The position numbers and the translations under genes are program-made. A stretch of 20,116 bases of DNA from JBCBZH01 sp039815415 (GTDB lineage Bacteria > Bacteroidota > Rhodothermia > Rhodothermales > Rubricoccaceae), in NCBI GenBank assembly GCA_039815415.1, contig JBCBZH010000046.1, positions 1 to 20,116 on the forward strand. The letters run 5' to 3'. Shown in pieces: positions 7,677-15,900 of this stretch (positions are counted from its first letter, which is position 1; every line of letters begins with the position of its first letter). The notes beneath the pieces were generated by a model. That model had not been told where the DNA came from. It did no database searches and saw only the letters and a list, made by a program, of their open reading frames with translations.

Positions 7677-8825
7677 CTAGTCGATAGGCCTGAACCACCG
7701 GCTGAACCGAGGAATCGGAGGCAACAGCCTGTGGAACGAGATGAACTTGGTTACCGCTTTCCCAATCAGGTGACTCTCGGGAACGAAGCCCCAGAAGCGG
7801 CTATCGACCGAGTTGTCGCGGAAATCGCCCATCACGAAGTAGTAGTCCTGCGTGAACGTGTAGCTGTCCACCGATGCGCCGTCGATCTGGAAAGACCCAT
7901 CGAGCCCTCGCGCGACGTCTCGCCCCTCGTAGCGATCGATAACCTCTGAGAACATGGACCATGTGGTCGAGTCCAGGTCTACCGTCATGCCTTCGCCCGG
8001 TACCAGCACAGGACCGTACTGATCTGGATTCCACGGACTGTCCGGCGGATAGATCATGCGGCCCACCAGCTCGTCTGGGGCCACGGACGGCTCCACGCGC
8101 TCTACGTCAGACCGAGCCTCTAGAGTCGCTGCCTCCACGGGGGTGGCAGTTACCGCATAGCGAAGTTGGGTGCGCACTGAGTCACCTTGGAGTGCATCGG
8201 AGCCAATCTCCAGCTCGATGCCCATCTCCTCGAGCTGGCGAACGTTGGGCCGCGATTCTCCCGCGCTTGTGACCAACCAGCGCTGCTTCATCGTCGGCGA
8301 AATGGGAACCGCTCGCCCGTCAACGTGAACCACTTTGTCGAGCACGGCAAGGGTATCTCCAGGCACACCCATGATCCGCTTGATGTAGGGGGCTCGCCGC
8401 TCAATCGGGATGCTCTCCGGGATCTGGCCTCGCACCACATCCACAGCAGGCGGATAGTTGAACACCACCACGTCATTCCGTTGCGGCTCGGAGAAGCCCG
8501 GCAATCGCGTCTGTGGGAACTCGATCCCCGGGAGGTAGATGCTCGTAAACGGAATGCCGATGGTAGCCGGGGTCCGTGTGCCGTAATGCAGCTTGGAGAC
8601 GAGAAGGAAGTCGTGCACGAGCAGCGTGTCCTCCATCGACTCTGACGGGATGCGGTAAGGCTCGACGAGGAACATCCGCACCAAGACGATGATGATGATC
8701 GCCTTGACCCAGAACACTAGATTCTCCTTGGCCGTCGGCTTCGGGGGAGCATCCTTTCGCTTGCGCGAGCGCCCGCTGCGACGATTGGAGCGGGGCTTGC
8801 GAGCTGGGGAGGAGTCTTTGGACAC
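7677..8825 (-). CDS. lepB: Signal peptidase I (first of two tandem copies)
   Basis: 382 residues starting at GTG (8825-8823). A basic N-terminal tail rich in Lys/Arg/Ser (about 1-33) precedes one membrane segment (about 37-54). The catalytic Ser63 is in PYRIPSESMEDTL, Lys149 in PYIKRIMGVPGD, and box E is GDFRDNSVDSRFWGFVP (333-349). Asn of the usual GDNRDNS is Phe here (GDFRDNS). The insert between Lys and box E is long, as in the neighbouring copy, but only loosely similar to it, so the duplication is old or the roles differ. The gene lies upstream of the second copy (67 bp) and both read the same way. One copy of the iterated 10-mer is inside it (8231-8240). Confidence 0.93.
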   Translation of the reverse strand: MSKDSSPARKPRSNRRSGRSRKRKDAPPKPTAKENLVFWVKAIIIIVLVRMFLVEPYRIPSESMEDTLLVHDFLLVSKLHYGTRTPATIGIPFTSIYLPGIEFPQTRLPGFSEPQRNDVVVFNYPPAVDVVRGQIPESIPIERRAPYIKRIMGVPGDTLAVLDKVVHVDGRAVPISPTMKQRWLVTSAGESRPNVRQLEEMGIELEIGSDALQGDSVRTQLRYAVTATPVEAATLEARSDVERVEPSVAPDELVGRMIYPPDSPWNPDQYGPVLVPGEGMTVDLDSTTWSMFSEVIDRYEGRDVARGLDGSFQIDGASVDSYTFTQDYYFVMGDFRDNSVDSRFWGFVPESHLIGKAVTKFISFHRLLPPIPRFSRWFRPID

Positions 8826-9040
8826 GCGGGCGGCGGGGGGATGGACGCGACGGAGAAAGCTACGGAGCCACCGCCGAGACGTTGCGGACAGTGCTCCGCG
8901 AAGATGCGGAGCCCCTGCTCAAGCTCAGATCGATGCCAACCCGCCGCGCACCGCGAGCCCTCTATACCCCAACCCTCAAGCTCGCGACTCGACGGCTTCC
9001 CGCCAGCTCGCAGTCTGTCCTCGAGCAGGCGACGGCTGCG
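8826..9040. other. 215-bp intergenic region with one motif copy and a hairpin
   Basis: No gene is visible. It holds one exact copy of the iterated 10-mer (9001-9010). It also has a perfect 7-bp stem, GCTCCGC (8893-8899) with GCGGAGC (8906-8912) around a 6-base loop, without a T-run on either side. Since the upstream secreted-protein gene ends at 9041, the region probably contains the promoter of the lepB pair. I could not pick out its elements. Confidence 0.5.
9001..9010 (+). repeat. Iterated 10-mer, intergenic copy
   Basis: Exact CGCCAGCTCG, 31 bp beyond the stop codon of the secreted-protein gene on the minus strand. It is unpaired: no inverted partner lies within 500 bp. Confidence 0.85.
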
Positions 9041-9910
9041 CTACCGGTGAATCACCCACCGTTCTACCTGGGGGCGCCGGCTCCATCCAGGGGGTCTCCG
9101 AACCGTGCGCTGGAAGTACTCCGCCCCATTGTAGCCCGTCCGGTACCACCGGTTGCGCTCGTAGGAGAGGTAGTAGTCCACGTAGGGATCGGAGAAGCGA
9201 CGGGCGATCAGGCGCTCGCCGAGATCGCGCTTGATCTGGGGCAGGTACCGATCGTATGCCTCGGGTCCTGCCACGAGAAGCCCTCTCCCAAACGGACCGT
9301 CGATGTCCATGGCAAGGATGGGAATGGAGTCGTTGACCACGAGCCAGTACTCGAACTGGACGTACTCGCTGCCCGAGTATCCGACCTTCTTCAGCGCATC
9401 CGCATTGCGCGTAGGCTTCCCAAAGGCCGCCTGCAAGCGCCCCCGGAGCACAGGCGTCGCCATCGTGTCGATCGGGGACCGCGCCGACATCGCCTTCCAG
9501 TAGACCTCCCGATACTGCTCGAGGTATCCCCCCTGGGCCTCCGGGTCTGTGTTTCGCCACACGATCTCCGGCAACGGCGCTGTCGCAGCAACCCGAGCAA
9601 GGCTGTCCCTGCGCGCCAGCTCGAGGCTGTCCCGACGTGCCTTTCGTGCATCGAGAATAGCCGTCCAGGCTCGCTCCACGTCACCGGGCTGCCCGAGCCG
9701 GACAATCGGGCGTGGGGTCAGCTCCGTCCCAAGCGAATCGAGGAGGTGCGCCGTGCGTGCCAGCCAGCGCTGCTGCTGCAGGACCTCGGCCACATCCAGA
9801 GTCTGGGCGAAGGGAGATGGGCCCAGAACGAAGAGGCCGGCCACCAGCACACTGGCTCGCCAGCTCGCTCTTCTCCGCATCTGTATCGCGTTCCTCGTGC
9901 CCGCCATCAT
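9041..9910 (-). CDS. Secreted protein of unknown function, coupled to lepA
   Basis: 289 residues from ATG at 9910-9908, which overlaps the lepA stop as ATGA; translation is therefore probably coupled. An earlier in-frame ATG inside lepA is not needed. After a short basic start, MRRRASWRASVLVAGLFVLGPSPFA looks like a signal peptide with cleavage before QTLD. The mature part has a helical region rich in Arg/Asp/Leu (about 70-105). It is followed by a segment reading LRGRLQAAFGKPTRNADALKKVGYSGSEYVQFEYWLV, which loosely recalls the GWxTD-domain pattern (GR...GxP...YxxWxY) known from Bacteroidota secreted proteins. The match is weak, and the C-terminus is rich in Tyr/Arg/Trp. I do not recognise the function. 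Confidence 0.75.
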   Translation of the reverse strand: MMAGTRNAIQMRRRASWRASVLVAGLFVLGPSPFAQTLDVAEVLQQQRWLARTAHLLDSLGTELTPRPIVRLGQPGDVERAWTAILDARKARRDSLELARRDSLARVAATAPLPEIVWRNTDPEAQGGYLEQYREVYWKAMSARSPIDTMATPVLRGRLQAAFGKPTRNADALKKVGYSGSEYVQFEYWLVVNDSIPILAMDIDGPFGRGLLVAGPEAYDRYLPQIKRDLGERLIARRFSDPYVDYYLSYERNRWYRTGYNGAEYFQRTVRRPPGWSRRPQVERWVIHR

Positions 9911-11703
9911 TCCATCGACAAGACGGCCAGGAACGCTTCCTGCGGGACCTCGACAGCCCCGACCTGCTTCATGCGCTTCTTGCCCTCCTTCTGCTTCTCG
10001 AGCAGCTTCCGCTTCCGCGTGATGTCGCCGCCGTAGCACCGAGCGGTGACGTCCTTTCTGAGCGCCTTGACGGTTTCCCGAGCAATCACCTTGTTGCCGA
10101 GGGCCGCCTGAATGGCGACATCGAAGAGTTGGCGTGGGATCAGCTCGCGGAGCTTCAGCGAGAGGCGGCGGCCCATGTCATAGGCCTTCTCACGGTGCAC
10201 GATGGTCGAGAGCGCATCCACGGGATCCCCGTTGAGCATCACATCCAGCTTCACCAGCTTGGACGGGCGCTCATCGATGAACTCGTAGTCGAATGAGGCA
10301 TAGCCGCGCGAGACCGACTTCAGCTTGTCGTAGAAGTCGAACACGATTTCGGCCAGCGGCAGTTCGTACTTCAGGTCCACTCGGTCGGTGGTGAGGTACT
10401 CCTGCGTGATGTATGTGCCCCGGCGTTCTTGGCAGAGCCCCATGAGCGCACCCACGTACTCGACGGGAGTGATGATCTCTGCCTTGACGTACGGCTCGCG
10501 AATCTCTTTGATCGACCCTGGATCCGGCATGTCGGATGGGTTCTCCACTTCCAGTTCGGTGCCGTCCGTCTTCTCAACGGTGTAGCGCACGTTCGGCATC
10601 GTCGTAACGATGTCGAGCCCGAATTCGCGGTCCAAGCGCTCCTGCACCACCTCCATGTGGAGCATCCCGAGGAAGCCCACCCGGAACCCGAATCCGAGCG
10701 CTGCGGACGTTTCTGGCTCGTATGCCAGCGCGGCATCGTTGAGCTGCAGCTTCTCGAGAGCGCTTCGCAGATCCTCGAAATCGGCAGAATCCGTCGGGTA
10801 GATGCCCGAGAACACCATCGGCTTCACGTCGCGGTATCCCGGAAGCTGTTCCGCCGCCCCTTTCCGCTGGTGCGTCACGGTGTCGCCCACCTTGGTGTCG
10901 GCGACGTCTTTCACCGATCCGATCAGGTAGCCCACTTCGCCGGGGCCAATCTCTTTGACGGGCTCCATCCCCAGCTTGAGGTGGCCGATCTCCTCCGCGT
11001 TGTACCGCGCGTGGGTCGCCATGAACTCAATGGGGTCCCCCTTGCGCAACGTGCCTTCCTTCACTCGCACGTACACCACCGACCCGCGGTAGGTGTCGAA
11101 CATGGAGTCGAAGATCAATGCCTGCAGCGGGGCCTCAGGGTCGCCAGCTGGAGCTGGAACCCGCTCCACGATGCGCTCCAGAACGGCCTCCACGCCCTGT
11201 CCGGTCTTCGCCGACACGTGGAGCACATCCTCAGGATCCCCACCGATGAGGTCCGTGATGGACTGCGCCACCAGTTCAGGCTGGGCACTCGGCAGATCCA
11301 CCTTGTTCAGGACCGGGATGATCTCGAGGTCCGCTCCCATCGCCAGGTACAGGTTCGAGATTGTCTGCGCCTCGATGCCCTGGGCGGCGTCCACCACCAA
11401 GATGGCCCCTTCGCACGCATTCAGAGCACGGCTCACCTCGTAGGTGAAGTCCACATGGCCCGGCGTGTCGATGAGGTTGAGCACGTAGTCCTCCCCATCG
11501 TCCGCCTGGTAGCTCATTCGGATGGCGTGGCTCTTGATGGTGATGCCGCGCTCCCGCTCGAGGTCCATCGAGTCGAGGACCTGCGCTTGCATCTCGCGCT
11601 GCGACAGCGTACCCGTGGCCTCGAGCAGCCGGTCGGCCAGGGTGCTTTTCCCGTGGTCGATGTGGGCGATGATGCAGAAGTTTCGGATGCGGCGTTGATC
11701 CAC
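9907..11703 (-). CDS. lepA: Elongation factor 4 (LepA), ribosome back-translocase GTPase
   Basis: 598 residues from GTG at 11703-11701 (VDQRRIRNFCIIAHIDHGKSTL). This start matches the family length (about 600) and the usual MxxxRIRNF beginning. An in-frame ATG at 11802 would add 33 unconserved residues and cover an intergenic-type motif. G-domain motifs are visible: AHIDHGKS (13-20), GITIKS, DTPGHVDF and NKVD. The LepA-specific C-terminal domain is present (LIPRQLFDVAIQAALGNKVIARETVKALRKDVTAKC-like, then GGDITRKRKLLEKQKEGKKRMK). LepA acts on stalled or misassembled ribosomes and in ribosome biogenesis. It contains no copy of the iterated 10-mer over about 1.8 kb, the longest such gap here. 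Confidence 0.95.
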   Translation of the reverse strand: MDQRRIRNFCIIAHIDHGKSTLADRLLEATGTLSQREMQAQVLDSMDLERERGITIKSHAIRMSYQADDGEDYVLNLIDTPGHVDFTYEVSRALNACEGAILVVDAAQGIEAQTISNLYLAMGADLEIIPVLNKVDLPSAQPELVAQSITDLIGGDPEDVLHVSAKTGQGVEAVLERIVERVPAPAGDPEAPLQALIFDSMFDTYRGSVVYVRVKEGTLRKGDPIEFMATHARYNAEEIGHLKLGMEPVKEIGPGEVGYLIGSVKDVADTKVGDTVTHQRKGAAEQLPGYRDVKPMVFSGIYPTDSADFEDLRSALEKLQLNDAALAYEPETSAALGFGFRVGFLGMLHMEVVQERLDREFGLDIVTTMPNVRYTVEKTDGTELEVENPSDMPDPGSIKEIREPYVKAEIITPVEYVGALMGLCQERRGTYITQEYLTTDRVDLKYELPLAEIVFDFYDKLKSVSRGYASFDYEFIDERPSKLVKLDVMLNGDPVDALSTIVHREKAYDMGRRLSLKLRELIPRQLFDVAIQAALGNKVIARETVKALRKDVTARCYGGDITRKRKLLEKQKEGKKRMKQVGAVEVPQEAFLAVLSME

Positions 11704-11885
11704 TGAGTTGGGCTCGAGATGGCGGTTTCGGTCAACGCGGAAAGTAGCGTCACCCGTTCCCGGTTTCGGGCTGGCGATGCCGAAATCCGTGTGTGAACCC
11801 ACTCCCAGCGAACTCGAAACCCCACTGTCACCATCGTGACGGTTGCCGGTCCTTCCATCAACGCGCCCTCAGCTCGCTGCCCACA

Positions 11886-11902
11886 CCCACGTGCCACGTG
11901 GG
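11886..11902. promoter_or_regulatory. 17-bp palindrome upstream of lepA, possible operator
   Basis: CCCACGTG-C-CACGTGGG: a perfect 8-bp inverted repeat around one base, about 183 bp upstream of the lepA GTG start. The symmetry without a loop fits a dimeric repressor or activator site better than an RNA hairpin. It does not contain the iterated 10-mer. The regulator is unknown. Confidence 0.35.
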
Positions 11903-12036
11903 GAAATTGCTTTCATCAGCCCGAGGGGATCACCCCACCATCCACGGCAACCCGCCAACTCGAGTCGTCTCCGTTCTCAGAACCTGAGTGCGCACTGGAC
12001 GCAGCCGACACGAGCAGGAGACCCTTGAAACGGATT

Positions 12037-12046
12037 CGCCAGCTCG
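12037..12046 (+). repeat. Iterated 10-mer, intergenic copy
   Basis: Exact CGCCAGCTCG in full-consensus context (TCGCCAGCTCGA). Together with the inverted copy at 12126-12135 it encloses the GC hairpin at 12085-12111. Confidence 0.85.
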
Positions 12047-12084
12047 ATGTCAGGATGTTGGTTGTGCCGTCGCCACCCCAAAAT

Positions 12085-12111
12085 GAGTCATCCCCGCGTA
12101 GGCGGGGACTC
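12085..12111 (-). terminator. GC-rich hairpin after lspA; terminator or REP-like palindrome
   Basis: On the minus strand CCCCGC and GCGGGG form a 6-bp stem around a 4-base loop. It is flanked by GAGT/ACTC, which can extend the stem past a 3-base bulge, and followed by ATTTTGG. With the short T-run it can act as an intrinsic terminator for the lspA transcript, whose stop is about 88 bp upstream. The plus-strand reading (GTCATCCCCGCG...GGCGGGGAC) also resembles the extragenic palindromes with core CCCCGCG-n-GCGGGG found scattered in many bacterial genomes (family knowledge, from memory). Confidence 0.6.
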
Positions 12112-12125
12112 AATCGGCGCTTGGA

Positions 12126-12135
12126 CGAGCTGGCG
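12126..12135 (-). repeat. Iterated 10-mer, intergenic copy
   Basis: Exact CGAGCTGGCG, inverted relative to the copy at 12037-12046, 79 bp away. Confidence 0.85.
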
Positions 12136-12187
12136 TGCACGGGGCGTACTGACGATGCCCGAACGAAAGCGTATGAGAAACACGCAT

Positions 12188-12197
12188 CGAGCTGGCG
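12188..12197 (-). repeat. Iterated 10-mer adjoining the lspA stop codon
   Basis: Exact CGAGCTGGCG in full-consensus context (TCGAGCTGGCGA), 1 bp beyond the lspA stop codon (12199-12201). Confidence 0.85.
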
Positions 12198-12198
12198 A

Positions 12199-12834
12199 CT
12201 AGACCGCTGGTGTCGGGTCTACCGATTCTCCAGAAGGCGGAGGCGGAGTCTCAGACGGTGTGCTGCCCGACTGACCTTCGATGTACCGCTGGAACGAGCC
12301 CTGCGTGAACAGCACCAGCACGACGCCGATGATGATGCACACATCGGCGATGTTGCCGATGGGGAACAGCGGATAACCGACAGGCTCCAGAAATGGCACC
12401 CAATCCGGTATGTAGAGCACGCCGACATCCACGTGCAGGAAGTCGATCACGCAGCCGTAGAACAGGCGCTCGGAACCCGGAGGCGACGGAAAGCACTCCC
12501 CGAACGTCATCCCGAAGAACACGCGGTCAATCACGTTGCCAAAGGCCCCGCCGAGCACAAACGCCAGCGCAAGACGGTACCCTAATGGAGCCTTTCGAAC
12601 ATGCCAGAGATAGACCAGAATCAGGATCGTGGCGACGATCGAGAACAGCGTCAGGAACAGCTTGCTCCCGATCTCCAACCCGAAGGCCATTCCCGGATTC
12701 TCGGTGTACGTGAACTTGAACAGGTCGCCGATGACCTGCACCGAGCGTCCCAGCGGCTCCAGCTGGAACTTGGCGAGCATCTTGGTGACCTGGTCGGCCA
12801 GAATGATGGCGAGCGAAAGCCAGAGGACGCGCAT
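12199..12834 (-). CDS. lspA: Signal peptidase II (lipoprotein signal peptidase)
   Basis: 211 residues; an aspartyl protease of the inner membrane that removes the signal peptide from diacylglyceryl-modified prolipoproteins. Four hydrophobic segments are visible. Conserved motifs: ADQVTK (13-18, Asp14), TENPGMAFGL (44-53), GGAFGNVIDR (95-104), CVIDF (Asp131) and PIGNIADVCI (Asp164). Asp131 and Asp164 correspond to the catalytic pair. An insert of about 35 residues between the last two motifs and one of about 15 before CVIDF make it longer than the 160-170 residues of proteobacterial LspA; this is common in Bacteroidota. The C-terminal tail is Pro/Ser-rich. It follows ileS by 70 bp, the classical ileS-lspA order. 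Confidence 0.95.
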   Translation of the reverse strand: MRVLWLSLAIILADQVTKMLAKFQLEPLGRSVQVIGDLFKFTYTENPGMAFGLEIGSKLFLTLFSIVATILILVYLWHVRKAPLGYRLALAFVLGGAFGNVIDRVFFGMTFGECFPSPPGSERLFYGCVIDFLHVDVGVLYIPDWVPFLEPVGYPLFPIGNIADVCIIIGVVLVLFTQGSFQRYIEGQSGSTPSETPPPPSGESVDPTPAV

Positions 12835-12842
12835 GAAGGACA

Positions 12843-12866
12843 GGTTCGGAGTTCGGAGGTTCGGGG
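12843..12866. repeat. Short tandem GTTCGGA repeat between ileS and lspA
   Basis: Three imperfect copies of GTTCGGA in a row in the 70-bp gap just upstream of the lspA start codon. This could affect the length of the leader by slippage, but nothing shows that it does. Confidence 0.4.
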
Positions 12867-12904
12867 TTTGCGTCCCGAAGTTTCAAACGTGCGGTGGCTA
12901 GTAG

Positions 12905-15900
12905 CTACACCCGGCGGACAGCCAGGGTGACCGTCTGATCTCCCAACGCTGCATCGGCCGTCGCCTCGCCATCGGGCTGATCGGTGCGGTCGAATGAGCT
13001 GGCGAGCGTTTCGGCCTGGATGGTCTCGGCGTGGGTCGCCAACGCGCTGGCAATAGTATCCGGAGCGTGATACGCCAGCGCGATGCGGTCGGACACGTCG
13101 AACCCGGCTTCTTTGCGGAGGTTCTGGACGCGGTTGACGAACTCACGGGCGAGCCCCTCGGCACGGAGCGCATCGTCGAGCTGGGTGTCGAGTGCCACCG
13201 TGACCGTCACGGAGGACCCATCCGTGCTCTGAGTCGATTCCTGGCGGACAAGGCGGCCCTCGACGCCCTCGCTGGTGATCTCGAGGTCTCCGGTCTCCAG
13301 ATCGAGCGAACCGTCCGCCAGCTCGATCTGGAGACGCCCATCGGCTTCGTACTGAGTGATGGCGGCGCCGTCGAGGTCGCGGATGGCCACGCTGGCGGCT
13401 TTCATGCGCGGCCCGAGGCGGCGCCCAAGGGCCTTGAAGTTGGGTCTGGCGCTCTTGGATACCACGCCGCTGTCGCCCGACGCTGTCTCGAGCAGCTTGA
13501 CGTTGATCTCGTCCAAGATGATGCTCTCCACCGACCGGAGCACACTTTCATCCACGCCGCCCACGCCGGTCACAACCAGCACCGACTTCAGCGGCTGCCG
13601 CACGTTGATGGCCGCCTCGTTGCGAAGCGCCAGCGTAGCCGTCACCACAGCGCGGGCCAGCGCCATCCGATCCTCCAGCTCGGCGTTGAGCCACGAGCTG
13701 GCGGCTTTCGGGTAGTCTGTGAGGTGAACCGATGTGCTGCCTTGTGTGAGAAGCCTGTAGAGCCAGTCCGAGACAAACGGCGAGATCGGCGCCATCAACC
13801 GCGCGACGGTCTCCATGCACTCGTACAGGGTCTCGTAAGCCGCTTGCTTCTCAGTGCCACCAGCTTCGGCTCCAGCCTTCGACCAGAACCGGCGGCGGCT
13901 GCGACGCACGTACCAGTTCGAGAGGTCGTCGATGAACGCCTCGATGGCGCGAGCCGCACGAGTCGGGTGGTAGGCGTCAAGCGCCGACTCTGCCTCAGCG
14001 ATGGTGCTCTGGAGACGCGAGAGAACCCAGCGGTCCAGCTCGGTCCGGTCCACCAGCTCGAGGGTCGAGCTGGCGTCGTACTCGAAGCCATCGATGGCGG
14101 CATAGGTAGCGAAGAAGCGGTACGTGTTGACGAGCGTGCCAAACACCTTGCGCCGCGTCTCCTCAATGGCCGCATCCGAGTACCGCAGGTTCTCCCAGGG
14201 CGGGCTGGAGGCCATCATGGACCACCGGATCGGGTCCACACCATGCTTGTCGATCGCAGCGAACGGATCGACCGCGTTGCCCTTGGACTTGGACATCTTG
14301 GCACCGTCGGCATCCAGCACCAGCCCGTTGACGACCACGTTCTTGTACGCCAGCCGGTCATCCACCAGCGCAGCGATGGCGTGGAGCGTGTAGAACCAGC
14401 CCCGCGTCTGGTCCACGCCCTCTGCGATGAAGTCGGCCGGGGCGTTGGCGCGGAAGATCTCCTCGTTCTCGAACGGGACGTGCCACTGCGCGAACGGCAT
14501 GGCCCCCGAGTCGAACCACACGTCGATCAGGTCCTCCACGCGGCGCATGGTGCCCCCCTGCCCGTCGGGCCATGTCAGCGCGTCCACGTACGGGCGGTGC
14601 AGATCGAGCTGGCGGGTCTCAGGGTTGAGCGCCTCCTCGGGGAAGGTGCCGCCCATCTTTTCGCGGAGCTGCGCGATGGAGCCGATGATCTCGCGCTGCG
14701 CCGGGTCGCGGTCCGACTGCCAGATGGGAAGCGGCGTGCCCCAGTAGCGCATCCGGGAGAGCGCCCAGTCCACGTTGTTCTCCAGCCACTGCCCAAACCG
14801 CCCGGTGCCAACCCCCTCAGGCTGCCAATTCACCTGCTGGTTTAACTCGACGAGCCGGTCCTTGATGGCCGTCGTGGTGATAAACCAGCTCTCGACCGGG
14901 TACTGCATCAGCGGTGTGCCTTTGCGCCAATCGTGCGGATAGTTGTGGACGTAGGAGTCCTCGCGGTAAAGCAAGCCACGAGCCGCAAGGTCCCGCAGGA
15001 TGGACCGGTCGGCGTCCTTGAACCAGAGCCCGCCAATCTCGCCAAACCCGTCCTCGAATCGCCCGTTGGGCTCCACCGGATTGAACACTGGCAGGCCCTC
15101 CTTCTGGCCGGTCATGAAGTCGTCCGCACCGAAGGCAGGCGCCGTGTGAACGATGCCCGTTCCGTCCTCTGTCGTCACGTAGGTCGCAGTGACTACCCGG
15201 TAGGCGCCCTCATCCTCTCCGCGCTGTCGGAAGGTCGGCCACATGGGCTCGTAGCGAAGGCCCACCAGCGCGTCGCCAGTCATCTCCTCCACGATCTCGT
15301 ACTCGCCCTTCAGGACGGCGTCCGCCCGCTTTGCGGCGAGGATTAAGTACTCCTCTCCCCCATCTACAGTCGCCTGCCGGACCTTCACGTAGCGAATGTT
15401 GGCTCCGACCACCATCGCTGCATTGGACGGGATGGTCCAGGGCGTGGTGGTCCAGGCGAGCAGAAACGTGTCGGGCTGGCCGACGAGTCGGGCTCGGGTG
15501 GTGCAGCTTACGTCCTGCACCTCCTTGTAGCCGAGCGAGACCTCGTGCGAGGAAAGCACCGTTCCGTTGGCGGGGCTGTACCACTGGATCTTGTGGCCCT
15601 TCGTCAGATAGCCCTTGTCCCAGATGCGCTGCAGCAGGTTCCAGACCGACTCGATGTAGTCGTTCTCGAACGTGACATAGGGATTCTCGAGGTCCACCCA
15701 GTAGCCCATGCGGACGGTGAGCGAGTCCCAGAGATCCTTGTAGCGCAGCACGCTCTCGCGGCACTTCGCGTTGTACTCCGCGATGCCGTATTCCTCGACG
15801 GCGTGGCGCCCTTCGAGCCCCAGCTCTTTCTCGACCTCGATCTCGACTGGCAACCCGTGGGTGTCCCAGCCCGCCTTGCGGTCCACGCGGAAGCCCTGCA

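Larger units (their letters stand above)
11704..12198. other. About 0.5 kb intergenic region rich in short inverted repeats
   Basis: No convincing gene on either strand; frames open here lack homology and codon regularity. It separates lspA from lepA. It holds three exact copies of the iterated 10-mer (12037, 12126, 12188) and two one-mismatch copies (11767 CGGGCTGGCG, 11953 CGCCAACTCG). It also has a GC hairpin (12085-12111), a 17-bp palindrome (11886-11902), and small dyads at 11827-11840 (GTCAC/GTGAC) and 11976-11988 (CTCAG/CTGAG). The right part probably terminates the ileS-lspA transcript, and the left part should hold the lepA promoter. Confidence 0.6.

Noticed and set aside
10429..11706. 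Plus-strand open frame of 425 codons
   Set aside because: Shadow of lepA: the His/Arg/Val-rich translation has no domain pattern, and the opposite strand encodes all LepA motifs.
11836..12585. Plus-strand open frame of 249 codons across the lspA-lepA gap
   Set aside because: Half of it is antisense to lspA and the rest is the repeat-rich gap; the translation is Arg-rich and without family features.
13031..14845. Plus-strand open frame of 604 codons
   Set aside because: Antisense to ileS, a usual result of GC-rich codon use; no recognisable protein features.
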